NCBI GenBank assembly: GCA_016927315.1
Contig: JAFGMV010000051.1
Location: forward strand, 1-64,000
DNA from: Anaerolineales bacterium
Lineage (GTDB): Bacteria > Chloroflexota > Anaerolineae > Anaerolineales > Villigracilaceae
Length of the DNA stretch: 64,000 nucleotides
Direction of reading: 5' to 3'
A program made the position numbers and the translations under genes. This document shows positions 8,594-16,802 of this stretch, piece by piece. The first letter of the stretch is position 1. Every line of letters starts with the position of its first letter. Below the pieces are notes generated by a model that did not search any database, was not told the origin of the DNA, and saw only the letters and a program-made list of their open reading frames with translations.

Positions 8594-10859
8594 TAGGTCC
8601 CAAAATATTTTCTACTAATCGTAATTCTAAGAGTGACTGCAGAAAGGCAAGAGTAGATTCTGCACCTTGATTCTCATTGAGTCGATCAGAATGCAGGCCA
8701 TCACGACACCCCCCTGTCGTCGGATCGTAGACTGAGAGATGCAAGTCGTTTCGCCCAAGAAACCACTCAAAGGTGTGCCGGGCTTCTGTATGCCAGTTCG
8801 CCTTCCCGGTGACCCGATAAGCTTCAAGGCAGGCAGACACCATCGCCTGCGCTTCGACAGGCTGTTGATCGAAGCGGGCGCGTTCACCACCTTGCTGGTA
8901 AAAACCATCCGAACCAATCGGGACGAAATGCCTCCCTTCTGTGTCTGCATGTTGTAATTCGGCTAGCCAGTTAAGAGACTCTAAACCGACTTCGGTCATG
9001 AGAGCATTTGGTATGGATTGACCACACAACAGCATGGCATGTGACAGCGCCGCATTACAATAAGTCAACCTGGTCTCAAACCAATTCCATCCATCAACGC
9101 GATTATTTTTGTAAAGGGACAGCAATCGCTCCGCCAAATTTTCTTGCACCTGGCTGACGCGCCGGTCACCGGCAAAACGCCCTAAATACTCGTGGATACC
9201 AATCAGTGCAAATGCCCAGGCGCGCGGACTTGTCGTTTCAAGAATCGCAAGTAAGGACTGCTGGAAAATGCGACCCGCCATATTATGGAGGGTTGGCGTG
9301 TTCGAATGTCCCAATATCGAGCCTAACGCCCACAAAGCGCGACCGTGACTGTCATCCGAACCTCTATCCTCCAGCCAATTGCGTTGATAATCCATAAAGT
9401 TCCGGAAACGTTTCGTTTCTGAATTAAAGGCGTACCACGTGAAAGCAAGATAGCGGGTTGCCAGGTCCGTTGCTTCTTTGTTGCCTAATTCTTCAAGCAA
9501 TCCACTTACCATTAAAGCCCGGGCATTATCATCAGTGGTGTATCCTTCACCATAATTCGGTATGGTAAATATTGCATGTTGCAATATTCCGGTTTCATCT
9601 GTCAAGTGGTGCAAGTGATCCAGTTTGAGCGGAGGTAATTCCCCCGAACGTTTATCCAACGGTTTGACCGCAAACTCAACCGCGGCAAAATGACGGTGTT
9701 CGGAGCGGGCGCTTTCAAAACTTTGCATATAGCGACGCGCCACCTGCGGCCAGACCATATCCCGACCGAAGAGATAGGCGCGTTTCCGCATAGCATGACG
9801 CCTCGAGTCATTTCCAAGTAATTCAATCACCTGGTCAGCCAAAGCCTGCGGATCGCTAAATGGCACCAATACCCCGCGCCCATCTGCAAGCATTTCTTCT
9901 GCATACCAGTAGGGCGTAGAGATTACTGCCTTTCCAGCTCCCAACGTATAGGCCAATGTGCCCGACGAGATCTGGGCCACATCAAGATATGGCGTAATAT
10001 AGATATCTGACGTGCTAATGAATTGAATTAATTCATCCATATTTACGAAGCGGTTATAAAAGATCACATTTCCTTCGACACCTTTTTCGTGAGCCAGCCA
10101 TTGTAAAGAAAGTCGATAGGTTTCACCTTCAGTTCGTATGACATGGGGATGAGTTGCACCAACAATGATATAGACCACATTGGGATGTTTCTCCAAAATT
10201 GCGGGTAAAGCCTTTATGACAGTTTCCAGTCCTTTATTCGCCGAGAGTAATCCAAAACTTAACAGTACGCTTTTACCCTCAACCCCAAACAGGTCCTTGT
10301 GAAAGCTTGGGTCTGCAAACGGAACATCTGGAATGCCGTGCGGGATCAGATCGATTTTTTCCCCTGGCACGTGATAGATGCTTTCCAAAAATTCTGCACC
10401 TCGCTTGCTCATGACCACGATCCGATCAGACAAAGACGCGATTTCTTTAAGTACTCGTAGTTGGTCAGAATTTGGTTCTTTTAATATTGTGTGCAGCGTT
10501 GTGACAACTGGCATGCGCAATTCGCGCAGAAGCGCCAGGATGTGACTACCTGCCCGCCCGCCAAAGATACCGTACTCATGCTGCAAAGAGACCATATCCA
10601 CATTGTTGATATTCAGGAAATCCGCAGCGCGGTGGTAGGATTCAATATCCTTCTCGGTCAATTCAAAACGAACCCGGGCAGGGTACTCGTAGCCAGCCTC
10701 GGTATCATTGACAGGTATTGCGATACAGGTAGTGCCTTTATATTCATGGGCAATGGACTCACACAAATCAGTTGTAAACGTGGCAATTCCACACTGACGC
10801 GGCAAATAATTTCCAATAAAAGCGACTCGCTTTATGATCGAATGAGTGATCTGTTCCAA
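8493..10859 (-). CDS. GT4 glycosyltransferase fused to an alpha/alpha-barrel domain
   Basis: About 788 residues. The first about 400 form a GT-B glycosyltransferase of family 4: GNYLPRQCGIATFT near the start, IPHGIPD, SFGLLSANKGLE, and the nucleotide-sugar Glu region around QISSGTLAYTLGAGKAV. The next about 330 residues (from DHLHHLTDETGILQHA) look like an alpha/alpha-toroid domain of glycosidase type, with TDDNARALM and repeated W/H-rich helices. The start is not certain: the open frame reaches a GTG at 10913, but AAGGAGAG lies 9-10 bases before a TTG at 10859. Its partner GH130 suggests synthesis or turnover of a mannose-containing glycan or glycoside. Confidence 0.85.
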   Translation of the reverse strand: MEQITHSIIKRVAFIGNYLPRQCGIATFTTDLCESIAHEYKGTTCIAIPVNDTEAGYEYPARVRFELTEKDIESYHRAADFLNINNVDMVSLQHEYGIFGGRAGSHILALLRELRMPVVTTLHTILKEPNSDQLRVLKEIASLSDRIVVMSKRGAEFLESIYHVPGEKIDLIPHGIPDVPFADPSFHKDLFGVEGKSVLLSFGLLSANKGLETVIKALPAILEKHPNVVYIIVGATHPHVIRTEGETYRLSLQWLAHEKGVEGNVIFYNRFVNMDELIQFISTSDIYITPYLDVAQISSGTLAYTLGAGKAVISTPYWYAEEMLADGRGVLVPFSDPQALADQVIELLGNDSRRHAMRKRAYLFGRDMVWPQVARRYMQSFESARSEHRHFAAVEFAVKPLDKRSGELPPLKLDHLHHLTDETGILQHAIFTIPNYGEGYTTDDNARALMVSGLLEELGNKEATDLATRYLAFTWYAFNSETKRFRNFMDYQRNWLEDRGSDDSHGRALWALGSILGHSNTPTLHNMAGRIFQQSLLAILETTSPRAWAFALIGIHEYLGRFAGDRRVSQVQENLAERLLSLYKNNRVDGWNWFETRLTYCNAALSHAMLLCGQSIPNALMTEVGLESLNWLAELQHADTEGRHFVPIGSDGFYQQGGERARFDQQPVEAQAMVSACLEAYRVTGKANWHTEARHTFEWFLGRNDLHLSVYDPTTGGCRDGLHSDRLNENQGAESTLAFLQSLLELRLVENILGPNEIPYDEQPAPEPVSTLQTQSHSDSRKLAVSSQ

Positions 10860-10929
10860 TTTAATAAACTCTCCTTCCAAATAACCTTCTCCCGTTTGTA
10901 TAATCCGGATCACTTCACCATAAACCAGA

Positions 10930-11092
10930 TTACTTTGACAATGTCACATTAAAGCTGAAACCAAAGTTTTTAACCACAAAGGATACGAAGTAACACGAAG
11001 GAAACCTTCGGTTTAGCATTTTGCTCTCCATGTGCTCCTCAGTGAATTTTGTGGTGAAAGGGTTTGAAATGTGACATTATCGAATTACTCAG
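10930..11092. repeat. Dispersed repeat family A, copy 1
   Basis: About 160 bases shared with 45677-45828 and, in shortened form, 58512-58543. Ends are imperfect inverted repeats built around AATGTCACATT and AAATGTGACATT, and an inner pair (ACCACAAAG / TTTGTGGT) lies inside. This gives a palindromic, MITE-like element with no coding capacity. The right end faces the 3' end of the SRPBCC gene. Confidence 0.75.
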
Positions 11093-11129
11093 GAGCTGTC
11101 TCTCTATTACAGATGATAGAAGACGCCTG

Positions 11130-11597
11130 TTATTTCTGGTTCGCCTCGGTGGTAGAATTTAACCGCTTCTCTTCCATAAGAGATTTAAGTAATGCCAGGT
11201 TTTCTTTCAGCTGCTTTTTTAATGTTCTTTCCAGAATGGCTTCATCGACTTGGAAAAAATTGATTACATTGGCTTGTTCTGAAACAGTGACCTTTGTACT
11301 TCCATTGGCCATTTCTAACGTATAGGAAGTAAATGAGTGCAATGGACCAGAAAGAGACTTGAAACCAAATTTCCTGTCTGTCTCATATTCGGTTACCTCG
11401 AACGTACTTTGAACTCGACGCCCCATTAAATGACCAATGCTTCGAAAAACAGTCCCAACGTTACTGGCGCTACTGTAAACTTTCGTCGAATCCAGGGTTC
11501 CATACTGCCATTGAAAATCATTTTCGGCCTTGCTAATAAAATTAAAGATATGATTGACAGGTCGGTAAATCACAGTACTACTATGAAGATTAATCAT
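11130..11597 (-). CDS. SRPBCC (START-like) family protein
   Basis: A 155-residue soluble protein. The start, with V-I-Y-R-P-V-N-H-I-F-N-F-I, then beta strands around VGTVFRSI and RVQSTFEVTEYETDRKFGF, and the long C-terminal helix (AILERTLKKQLKENLALLK) are typical of the polyketide-cyclase/SRPBCC lipid-binding fold. Members bind hydrophobic ligands; no catalytic residue can be assigned. The gene stands alone, with 320 bases of non-coding DNA upstream. Confidence 0.8.
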   Translation of the reverse strand: MINLHSSTVIYRPVNHIFNFISKAENDFQWQYGTLDSTKVYSSASNVGTVFRSIGHLMGRRVQSTFEVTEYETDRKFGFKSLSGPLHSFTSYTLEMANGSTKVTVSEQANVINFFQVDEAILERTLKKQLKENLALLKSLMEEKRLNSTTEANQK

Positions 11598-11917
11598 TCG
11601 ATTCTTTCTTTTCTACCGTACAAATCCGCAAATCATGCCATTGCAAGCGTTTTTTGCGAAGCAATGACAGATGGACAGTATAAAAATTCTTACTTTACTT
11701 TTTGTAAATGCTATCTGGCTTCAGGAGGATGGATTCGCAGCGAATTGTTCATCGTCTGAGCAGAACAACCTGATAATCTGTTACATTCAAGTTAACCGTA
11801 TTTGGCATTTCCTATTCCAACACCACTAGAACAAGAAATGTCGTTAATCAAGAAATAAAAAAGGAATTAGACAGCCAATGTTTCAATTCCAACCTGTTTG
11901 GTTTGGTTTACAAGCGT
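11598..11917. other. 320-base gap without a recognised gene
   Basis: AT-rich DNA between the SRPBCC gene and the RRM gene. It should hold the SRPBCC promoter and the 3' end of the RRM transcript. I see no RNA gene, repeat copy or ORF with a ribosome-binding site here. Confidence 0.5.
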
Positions 11918-12202
11918 TTATAAACTGGACGAGAAACCAGATGAGTTCCGTTCTACTCTAGGTTTCGCCAAATTGACTTTCAATTCGCGGTCTCCCAGCA
12001 AATACTGATTAAACATGCTGATCGCCTTATCGGCTTCGCTTTTTGCGCTCATTGTGATAAAGGCAAAGCCTTTCGACTCGCCACTCTTTCGATCCTTGAT
12101 TACTTCTGTTGCATTAACATTTCCGGCCTGGGCAAATAAAACATTCAATTCTTCCTCCGTCGTTGACCTGGACAGATTCCCTACGTATAGTTTGACTTCC
12201 AT
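11918..12202 (-). CDS. RRM-domain RNA-binding protein
   Basis: A 94-residue protein that is a single RNA-recognition motif: RNP2 is LYVGNL at residues 5-10, RNP1 is KGFAFITM around 44-51. The C-terminal tail after about residue 82 is short and serine-rich. Bacterial single-RRM proteins of this sort are often cold-induced and bind RNA, as shown for the cyanobacterial Rbp family. A strong hairpin lies in the presumed 5' leader (12238-12273), which would fit post-transcriptional control. The SD is weak (GGAG 13 bases before ATG). Confidence 0.93.
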   Translation of the reverse strand: MEVKLYVGNLSRSTTEEELNVLFAQAGNVNATEVIKDRKSGESKGFAFITMSAKSEADKAISMFNQYLLGDRELKVNLAKPRVERNSSGFSSSL

Positions 12203-12237
12203 TTTCTTACTGCTTTCTCCGGCGTAGCCGAAATAAA

Positions 12238-12273
12238 TTTGGCCGTCACCCTATAAAAGGGTCGACGGCCAAA
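12238..12273 (-). promoter_or_regulatory. Hairpin in the 5' leader of the RRM gene
   Basis: TTTGGCCGTC (12238-12247) pairs with GACGGCCAAA (12264-12273), extended inward by ACCC/GGGT around a 7-base loop with one bulged base. It lies 36 bases before the RRM start codon, without a T run on the minus strand, so it is more likely a leader structure (thermosensor or autoregulation site) than a terminator. The regulatory role is inference. Confidence 0.5.
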
Positions 12274-12275
12274 TT

Positions 12276-12688
12276 ACAACACGGATCCGATTATTTATTT
12301 CATTAATCAGTGTATCACATATTCTGATTACAAACGCGGCAGTTTCATCCAGGGAGAGCGTATCTATTCAAGCAAAATTGATCCGCTTGTGGAAAAAACC
12401 CTCCCCCTGCCCTCTCCCACCGGGAGAATTGGAAGACTTCCACACAAGAAAAACAAGCCGCTAACCGGATTTTGAGCATAATTTACAGAGTGCTGCGAAA
12501 ATATCTAAACTGAAATTTTGGTTTTTGAAGGTGCTTTATTGGATCCAGGTTTAGATATTTATGCAAGATGCAGTAGATGCGCTTGCCTGGGCTATTCAGA
12601 CAGGGATTGGTTTGGGGAATTCCTATCGATCAACCATTCATTAACCCGCCCGGCTGCTGGAAGAAAATATTGAGATGTTCTTTTCAGA
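12276..12688. other. 413-base intergenic stretch
   Basis: It holds a copy of repeat family B (12482-12576) and a C-rich half palindrome (ccctctcccaccgggagaa, around 12410). No ORF with a ribosome-binding site was seen. It contains the upstream region of the RRM gene and the 3' flank of the membrane-protein operon. Confidence 0.6.
12482..12576 (+). repeat. Dispersed repeat family B, copy 1
   Basis: About 95 bases, nearly identical to 47582-47675 and to the reverse complement of 20286-20376. AATATCTAAAC and GTTTAGATATT form an 11-bp stem around a loop of about 45 bases that contains GGATCC. No coding capacity; likely a small palindromic mobile or structural element. Confidence 0.8.
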
Positions 12689-13294
12689 TTATCCTGATTT
12701 AAAGCCTGCGACGAAGCTGATCGTCATCAGGAACAGCAGGCCGGGCAGGATCGTCAGAATGGTTTTTTGGGAAAAGACCGGCTTTCCAGATTTCAGGAAA
12801 GCCAGCAGCAGCCCCCCCACACCGATCAATGCACCACCGACACCCACAAGCACAAACCCCGGAGTAGTTTGCCCGGAAATGGATAAAATGATGGGCAGCA
12901 GGAAAATCGTCATCCCGGCGATACCGTGAACGACAGCCAGCAGGATGGGGGGCAATTTTCCCTGCATGGGGATTAAGCGGGATAAGCTCACGGCGATGAA
13001 ACCTAAAATGGCGAAGAGCAGATAAATGGCTCGGAAAGATATGAGATGTTCCCAGATCAGGCCGGTCGCCAGACTGAGCGGAATCAGGGTCGAGACGATG
13101 ACAACAACCGGCGCATCCAGAATCTCAAATCCTAAAATAACCAGAAGCAATCCGGCGACCAAAAGAACGCCAAATGCGGTTGTATATGCAATGACAACGA
13201 CAACAGGCAAACCATCGAGACCATACGCAATTTGATAAGCCGCCAACAAGCCAGTGATGAGCAGGAGGATACGATCGAAGGGAGACATTTTCAT
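12689..13294 (-). CDS. Membrane protein, seven predicted TM helices
   Basis: Not recognised by family. The 201-residue protein has about seven hydrophobic helices with short loops and few charges; there are two histidines in membrane regions (WEHLISF, VVHGIAG). It starts 5 bases after the stop of the CtaB-type gene and is the last gene of the operon led by the H-x-H protein. Position suggests a role in haem or membrane redox function, but this is guilt by association only. Confidence 0.7.
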   Translation of the reverse strand: MKMSPFDRILLLITGLLAAYQIAYGLDGLPVVVVIAYTTAFGVLLVAGLLLVILGFEILDAPVVVIVSTLIPLSLATGLIWEHLISFRAIYLLFAILGFIAVSLSRLIPMQGKLPPILLAVVHGIAGMTIFLLPIILSISGQTTPGFVLVGVGGALIGVGGLLLAFLKSGKPVFSQKTILTILPGLLFLMTISFVAGFKSG

Positions 13295-13299
13295 CGGGA

Positions 13300-14154
13300 T
13301 CAGACCATTATGAGAAGCATGGAACTCAGCATGTAAAGCGAGGCATATTTGAATAAGCCAAAGTTAACCCGCTCGGTAGGTTGAAAAACGCTGATGGCAG
13401 CCAGGGTCAGTAAACCGGCAGAAAGCACGACCAGAACCCGCAGGTAGCCAACGGTCATGCCAATCCCCCACGCAGCCGCTCCCATCGCAAGCGCTGCAAA
13501 GATGCTGGAAACAGCAATTGCGATTCTGGTCGTCTGGAAACCATAGGCAGATGGAAAGGTGGGGACGCCGGCAGCCTTGTAATCATCAAAATACTTCATA
13601 CTGAAAGTCATAATGTGGGTGGGAATCCAGAACAACACGCCCAGCGAGAGCATGACGCCGACCCAATCAAAACCGCCATAGCCCAACACGCGTCCAGCCA
13701 GAATGGGCATGCCGCCAGAGATGCCGCCCCAAACGATACCCCAGGCTGTACGCCGCTTTAACCAGATGCTGTACACCACCACATCAAAGATCAGACCGGA
13801 AAAGATAATCAACCCATACCGCGCATCCATCGCTGCTGCAAACCCGACCCCCAACAAGGACAGCAGCAATCCCAACCACAGGGCTTCTTTTGGCGAAACC
13901 TGACCAGTGGCCAACGGGCGTTTTTGAGTGCGTTTCATCTTCGAATCGATATCCCGATCCCACCACATATTTAGAATTGTACTGCCGCTGATGGATAAGA
14001 ACAAACTAACCAATAAGCCAGCTACGGTCCACAGGTTGAATACAGGACAACGGGCGCTCATGTAACCCGCCATCCCGGTGATCACAAGCAAACCAGTTTG
14101 CAGGCTCTTGACCAGAAGCCAGTAAGCACGAAATTTGGCTTTAAGGTTATTCAT
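13300..14154 (-). CDS. ctaB: Protoheme IX farnesyltransferase (haem O synthase), CtaB/UbiA family
   Basis: A 284-residue polytopic prenyltransferase. The first Asp-rich motif is NMWWDRDIDSKMKRTQKRP with N-x3-D-x3-D geometry, then RPLATG; the second is YFDDYKAAGVP. The enzyme attaches farnesyl to the vinyl group of haem b to make haem O, the cofactor (or haem A precursor) of haem-copper oxidases. GGAG lies 6 bases before the ATG at 14154, so the longer frame to 14229 was rejected. It sits two genes after the H-x-H membrane protein, which supports a haem O/A requirement for that protein. Confidence 0.88.
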   Translation of the reverse strand: MNNLKAKFRAYWLLVKSLQTGLLVITGMAGYMSARCPVFNLWTVAGLLVSLFLSISGSTILNMWWDRDIDSKMKRTQKRPLATGQVSPKEALWLGLLLSLLGVGFAAAMDARYGLIIFSGLIFDVVVYSIWLKRRTAWGIVWGGISGGMPILAGRVLGYGGFDWVGVMLSLGVLFWIPTHIMTFSMKYFDDYKAAGVPTFPSAYGFQTTRIAIAVSSIFAALAMGAAAWGIGMTVGYLRVLVVLSAGLLTLAAISVFQPTERVNFGLFKYASLYMLSSMLLIMV

Positions 14155-14218
14155 AACAACTCCTGACACAAACAAGTTACCAGGTAAGAATACCCCTTGT
14201 GCGTTGTTTATTCGCTGC

Positions 14219-15169
14219 CTATCTCGCACAGCGAAAACCTACCTGCGGGCTGTAATACTGCGGACCAGCACTGTTGTTCTTCCAGACCCGCAGGTCTACT
14301 GCATAGGAGTAGAAGCTGCCGCCCCGCAGCATGCGGTAATGCTGGTCGGGGTAGTCGTCGCCCATCCACTGCCAGACATTGCCGGCCATATCGTACAGGC
14401 CAAAGGGACTGGCCGAGTCGAGCGTCTCGTAACCGTCATAGGTCTTGCCGTTGTAGAGACCAACTGGTGTGGTATTCCCCAGCTTGCCAAACATCTTCTC
14501 AAACAAGTCAGACGAAGAATAATAATTGGCGTTATTTCGCTCGATGTGTCCGCCCCACGGGAAGGGAAACCCATAACCATTGACCATTTCCGTACCACGA
14601 GCGGCTTTTTCCCATTCGATCTCGGTGGGCAGATGCCAGCCGTAATATTCGCAGTAAGCATTGGCGCCGAACCATGTGACCATCGTAACAGGATGATTGG
14701 CGTACTCAGGTATAGACGAGAAAATCCCGTTCGTCTCGGTCAAACGCACACCCTCAGCCTGTGTGGGTAGAAAGAGCTTATCCCCAGCTTTGATCTCTTC
14801 CTCGTGCTTGTAGCCGTCAAACGAATCACCAGGATAGTAGCCGTAAATTCCGACCTCCTGCCAGACCTGCTCCCCGGCTTCTACATCCACTTCGCCCTTA
14901 CTGACTGTTCCGTCAGCCAGGGCAGCGTTAAGAAAGCTGGCGTACTGCTCGTTGGTAACATCTGTGACCATCATTTCGTAGTCGTAATCCACATTGGTCA
15001 TGTGGTCATGCTGGCCGTAAGGGAATTCCCCGGCAGGGATTAGGGCCCATGACTCAGGATCAATCCCGGTATCCACGTAGGGAGGTGTGATAGCTCCAAC
15101 ACTGGGAGCGGGGACGCAGGCTGCCACTGTCAATGCAATCAGAGTCAGGATAAAGAGTGTCTGTTTCAT
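14219..15169 (-). CDS. Lipoprotein with SUMF1/formylglycine-enzyme-like fold
   Basis: A 316-residue protein with a lipoprotein signal (LTVAAC, Cys18). The mature part has the SUMF1 pattern: LPTEIEWEKAARG, GLYDMAGNVWQWMGD, MLRGGSFY and a final VGFRCAR. The two cysteines that bind copper in true formylglycine-generating enzymes are absent from the expected place (DLRVWKNNSAGPQYYSPQ), so it is unlikely to activate sulfatases. Related proteins use the fold for ligand or metal binding. The start codon overlaps the stop of the upstream H-x-H gene by four bases, indicating a common function outside the membrane. Confidence 0.85.
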   Translation of the reverse strand: MKQTLFILTLIALTVAACVPAPSVGAITPPYVDTGIDPESWALIPAGEFPYGQHDHMTNVDYDYEMMVTDVTNEQYASFLNAALADGTVSKGEVDVEAGEQVWQEVGIYGYYPGDSFDGYKHEEEIKAGDKLFLPTQAEGVRLTETNGIFSSIPEYANHPVTMVTWFGANAYCEYYGWHLPTEIEWEKAARGTEMVNGYGFPFPWGGHIERNNANYYSSSDLFEKMFGKLGNTTPVGLYNGKTYDGYETLDSASPFGLYDMAGNVWQWMGDDYPDQHYRMLRGGSFYSYAVDLRVWKNNSAGPQYYSPQVGFRCAR

Positions 15170-16701
15170 TCTGACGTCTCCTTCAAGATGGCGTTCAGTT
15201 CTTCCATTTTTCGTTTTTGTTCAATGAGCTCGGCTTCAGCATTGAGCCTTTTCTCGGCAGCAAATTCTTTGAACCAATAACCTTTTTCTTGGAACAGGTC
15301 ATACAATCTCCAAAGCAAGAAGATGGCCAGCGTCACCAAAATGATGCCCAACCCCAAATCCATAAGCAGCATCAGGGTGTTGACGGCGCCCTGCTGGTTA
15401 ATTTCGTCTACAAACAGGCGTTTCATCGAGAAAATGGTGGCCGATGCAAAAGCAATATCTGACATGATGATGAGCAGCCAACCAAACCACTTGCGGACTT
15501 TCCCCTTCAGGCCCGAGAGATCAGCGTAGTACATCAGGATAATGGTAGCGATCAACGCAGCCAGGATATGCCAGTGACCTGTCAGGGTGATTCGCTCTTC
15601 ACGATGCGGCCAGACGCGGAATATCTCATCCAGCTTAACCGCCATGAAAATACCCACCCCACTGACAGTAAAGTTCATAAAAACCATCTGCCAACCCGGG
15701 CCAAATTTGAGTGGATCTTTAAGCAAGGCGCCAACTTTTTGTAAAAAAGTTGGCTTCTCGATTCCAGCAGTGCCCTCTTTGATGAGAAGATCCCAGGTGT
15801 ATATCACATACATCAGCGCCGCCAACATAATGAAGGTAGAGCCAACGTAAATGATGGTATGCGCCCATTCCAGCCAGACAACCGAGAGCGCACCAGTGGT
15901 CGTACCGATAACACCAATCACCATCAAAGGCATGGCGATTTTCTGCAGGATGCCCTTGAATTTCATCCAGCGTCCGACGATGAGGGTAATGCCGACTGCC
16001 ACCAGCGTGAGCATGATATGCAGGTGCCCGATGATGGCTTTTTGCAGGTAGGTCTTATGCGGTACACGAATAAGGTCTTCGCCCAGGAAGGTCTCATGAC
16101 CATTGCCCCAGAAAGAACCAGTCACTGCGCCAAAAGATGCGGAGATAATCGCTGCCAGCGCCATGATAAAAAAGGCCATGCGTTCCAGGTCGATACCACC
16201 TTTTGTGTGCGCATAGGGCGAGTCTTTTTCAAGACGATATTCCTTTTTCCACGGCCAGAGCGCTGCCATAAACAGGATACCGGCAAAAAAGACCAGCGAC
16301 TGCCCAACCAGGAACAAGCCGTGATAGGTAAAGTTATGTCCCCAATAAGCAAACAGCAGACCAAAGATAACCGCCATCAGATAGCCGCTGGTCATCGTGG
16401 CATTGATAGTGACCTGCTCATGACTCTTCATCGGCAGAATTTCGGTCATGAAATATATCTCGATCGCCAGGATGGTCATCGCAATGGTGTGATAGAGCAT
16501 GATAATGCGGCCTTCTCGCTCCGCTTCAAGTAATTTCATGCCTAGTATGTTAACCGTAATATCCCGGACGCCCCACTCCACCATCGGTCCTGAGAGCGTA
16601 CCATAAATTGCCGTAATGATGGAGACCACAGCGATGGCGACCAATGTCAACCCGCGCGTGGAGCGGAAGAGGTAATCCAACCGCTTTGTCAGAGTTTGCA
16701 T
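15166..16701 (-). CDS. Polytopic membrane protein with paired-His motifs, possible divergent haem-copper-type protein
   Basis: A 511-residue protein with about 12-13 predicted TM helices and a charged C-terminal coiled coil. Histidines in or near helices are H71 (MLYHTIAM), H122 and H127 (YWGHNFTYHG), H226 and H228 (IGHLHIML), H281 (EWAHTIIY), and H376 and H378 (TGHWHILAA). The last resembles the H-x-H of helix X in haem-copper oxidases and NO reductases. However, the HPEVY and HH motifs of classical oxidases are absent. GGAGG lies before the ATG. A neighbouring ctaB and an Fnr-like site upstream support a haem-dependent redox role; the exact reaction is unknown. Confidence 0.6.
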   Translation of the reverse strand: MQTLTKRLDYLFRSTRGLTLVAIAVVSIITAIYGTLSGPMVEWGVRDITVNILGMKLLEAEREGRIIMLYHTIAMTILAIEIYFMTEILPMKSHEQVTINATMTSGYLMAVIFGLLFAYWGHNFTYHGLFLVGQSLVFFAGILFMAALWPWKKEYRLEKDSPYAHTKGGIDLERMAFFIMALAAIISASFGAVTGSFWGNGHETFLGEDLIRVPHKTYLQKAIIGHLHIMLTLVAVGITLIVGRWMKFKGILQKIAMPLMVIGVIGTTTGALSVVWLEWAHTIIYVGSTFIMLAALMYVIYTWDLLIKEGTAGIEKPTFLQKVGALLKDPLKFGPGWQMVFMNFTVSGVGIFMAVKLDEIFRVWPHREERITLTGHWHILAALIATIILMYYADLSGLKGKVRKWFGWLLIIMSDIAFASATIFSMKRLFVDEINQQGAVNTLMLLMDLGLGIILVTLAIFLLWRLYDLFQEKGYWFKEFAAEKRLNAEAELIEQKRKMEELNAILKETSE

Positions 16702-16784
16702 ACCGTTCCTCCAAGAGTTGAAATTTTAAACCGCTGGCTCAGTTGCGTTTCTTTATCATCTTATCATAAGGCGTTCCAGCGGTC

Positions 16785-16800
16785 TTTGATAAATGTCAAA
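16785..16800 (-). promoter_or_regulatory. Fnr/Dnr-like operator
   Basis: TTTGATAAATGTCAAA matches the Crp/Fnr-family consensus TTGAT-N4-ATCAA with one mismatch. It is centred about 91 bases before the ATG of the H-x-H gene, a usual place for activation, and a Crp/Fnr gene lies about 3 kb away. The match is by eye only. Confidence 0.55.
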
Positions 16801-16802
16801 TT

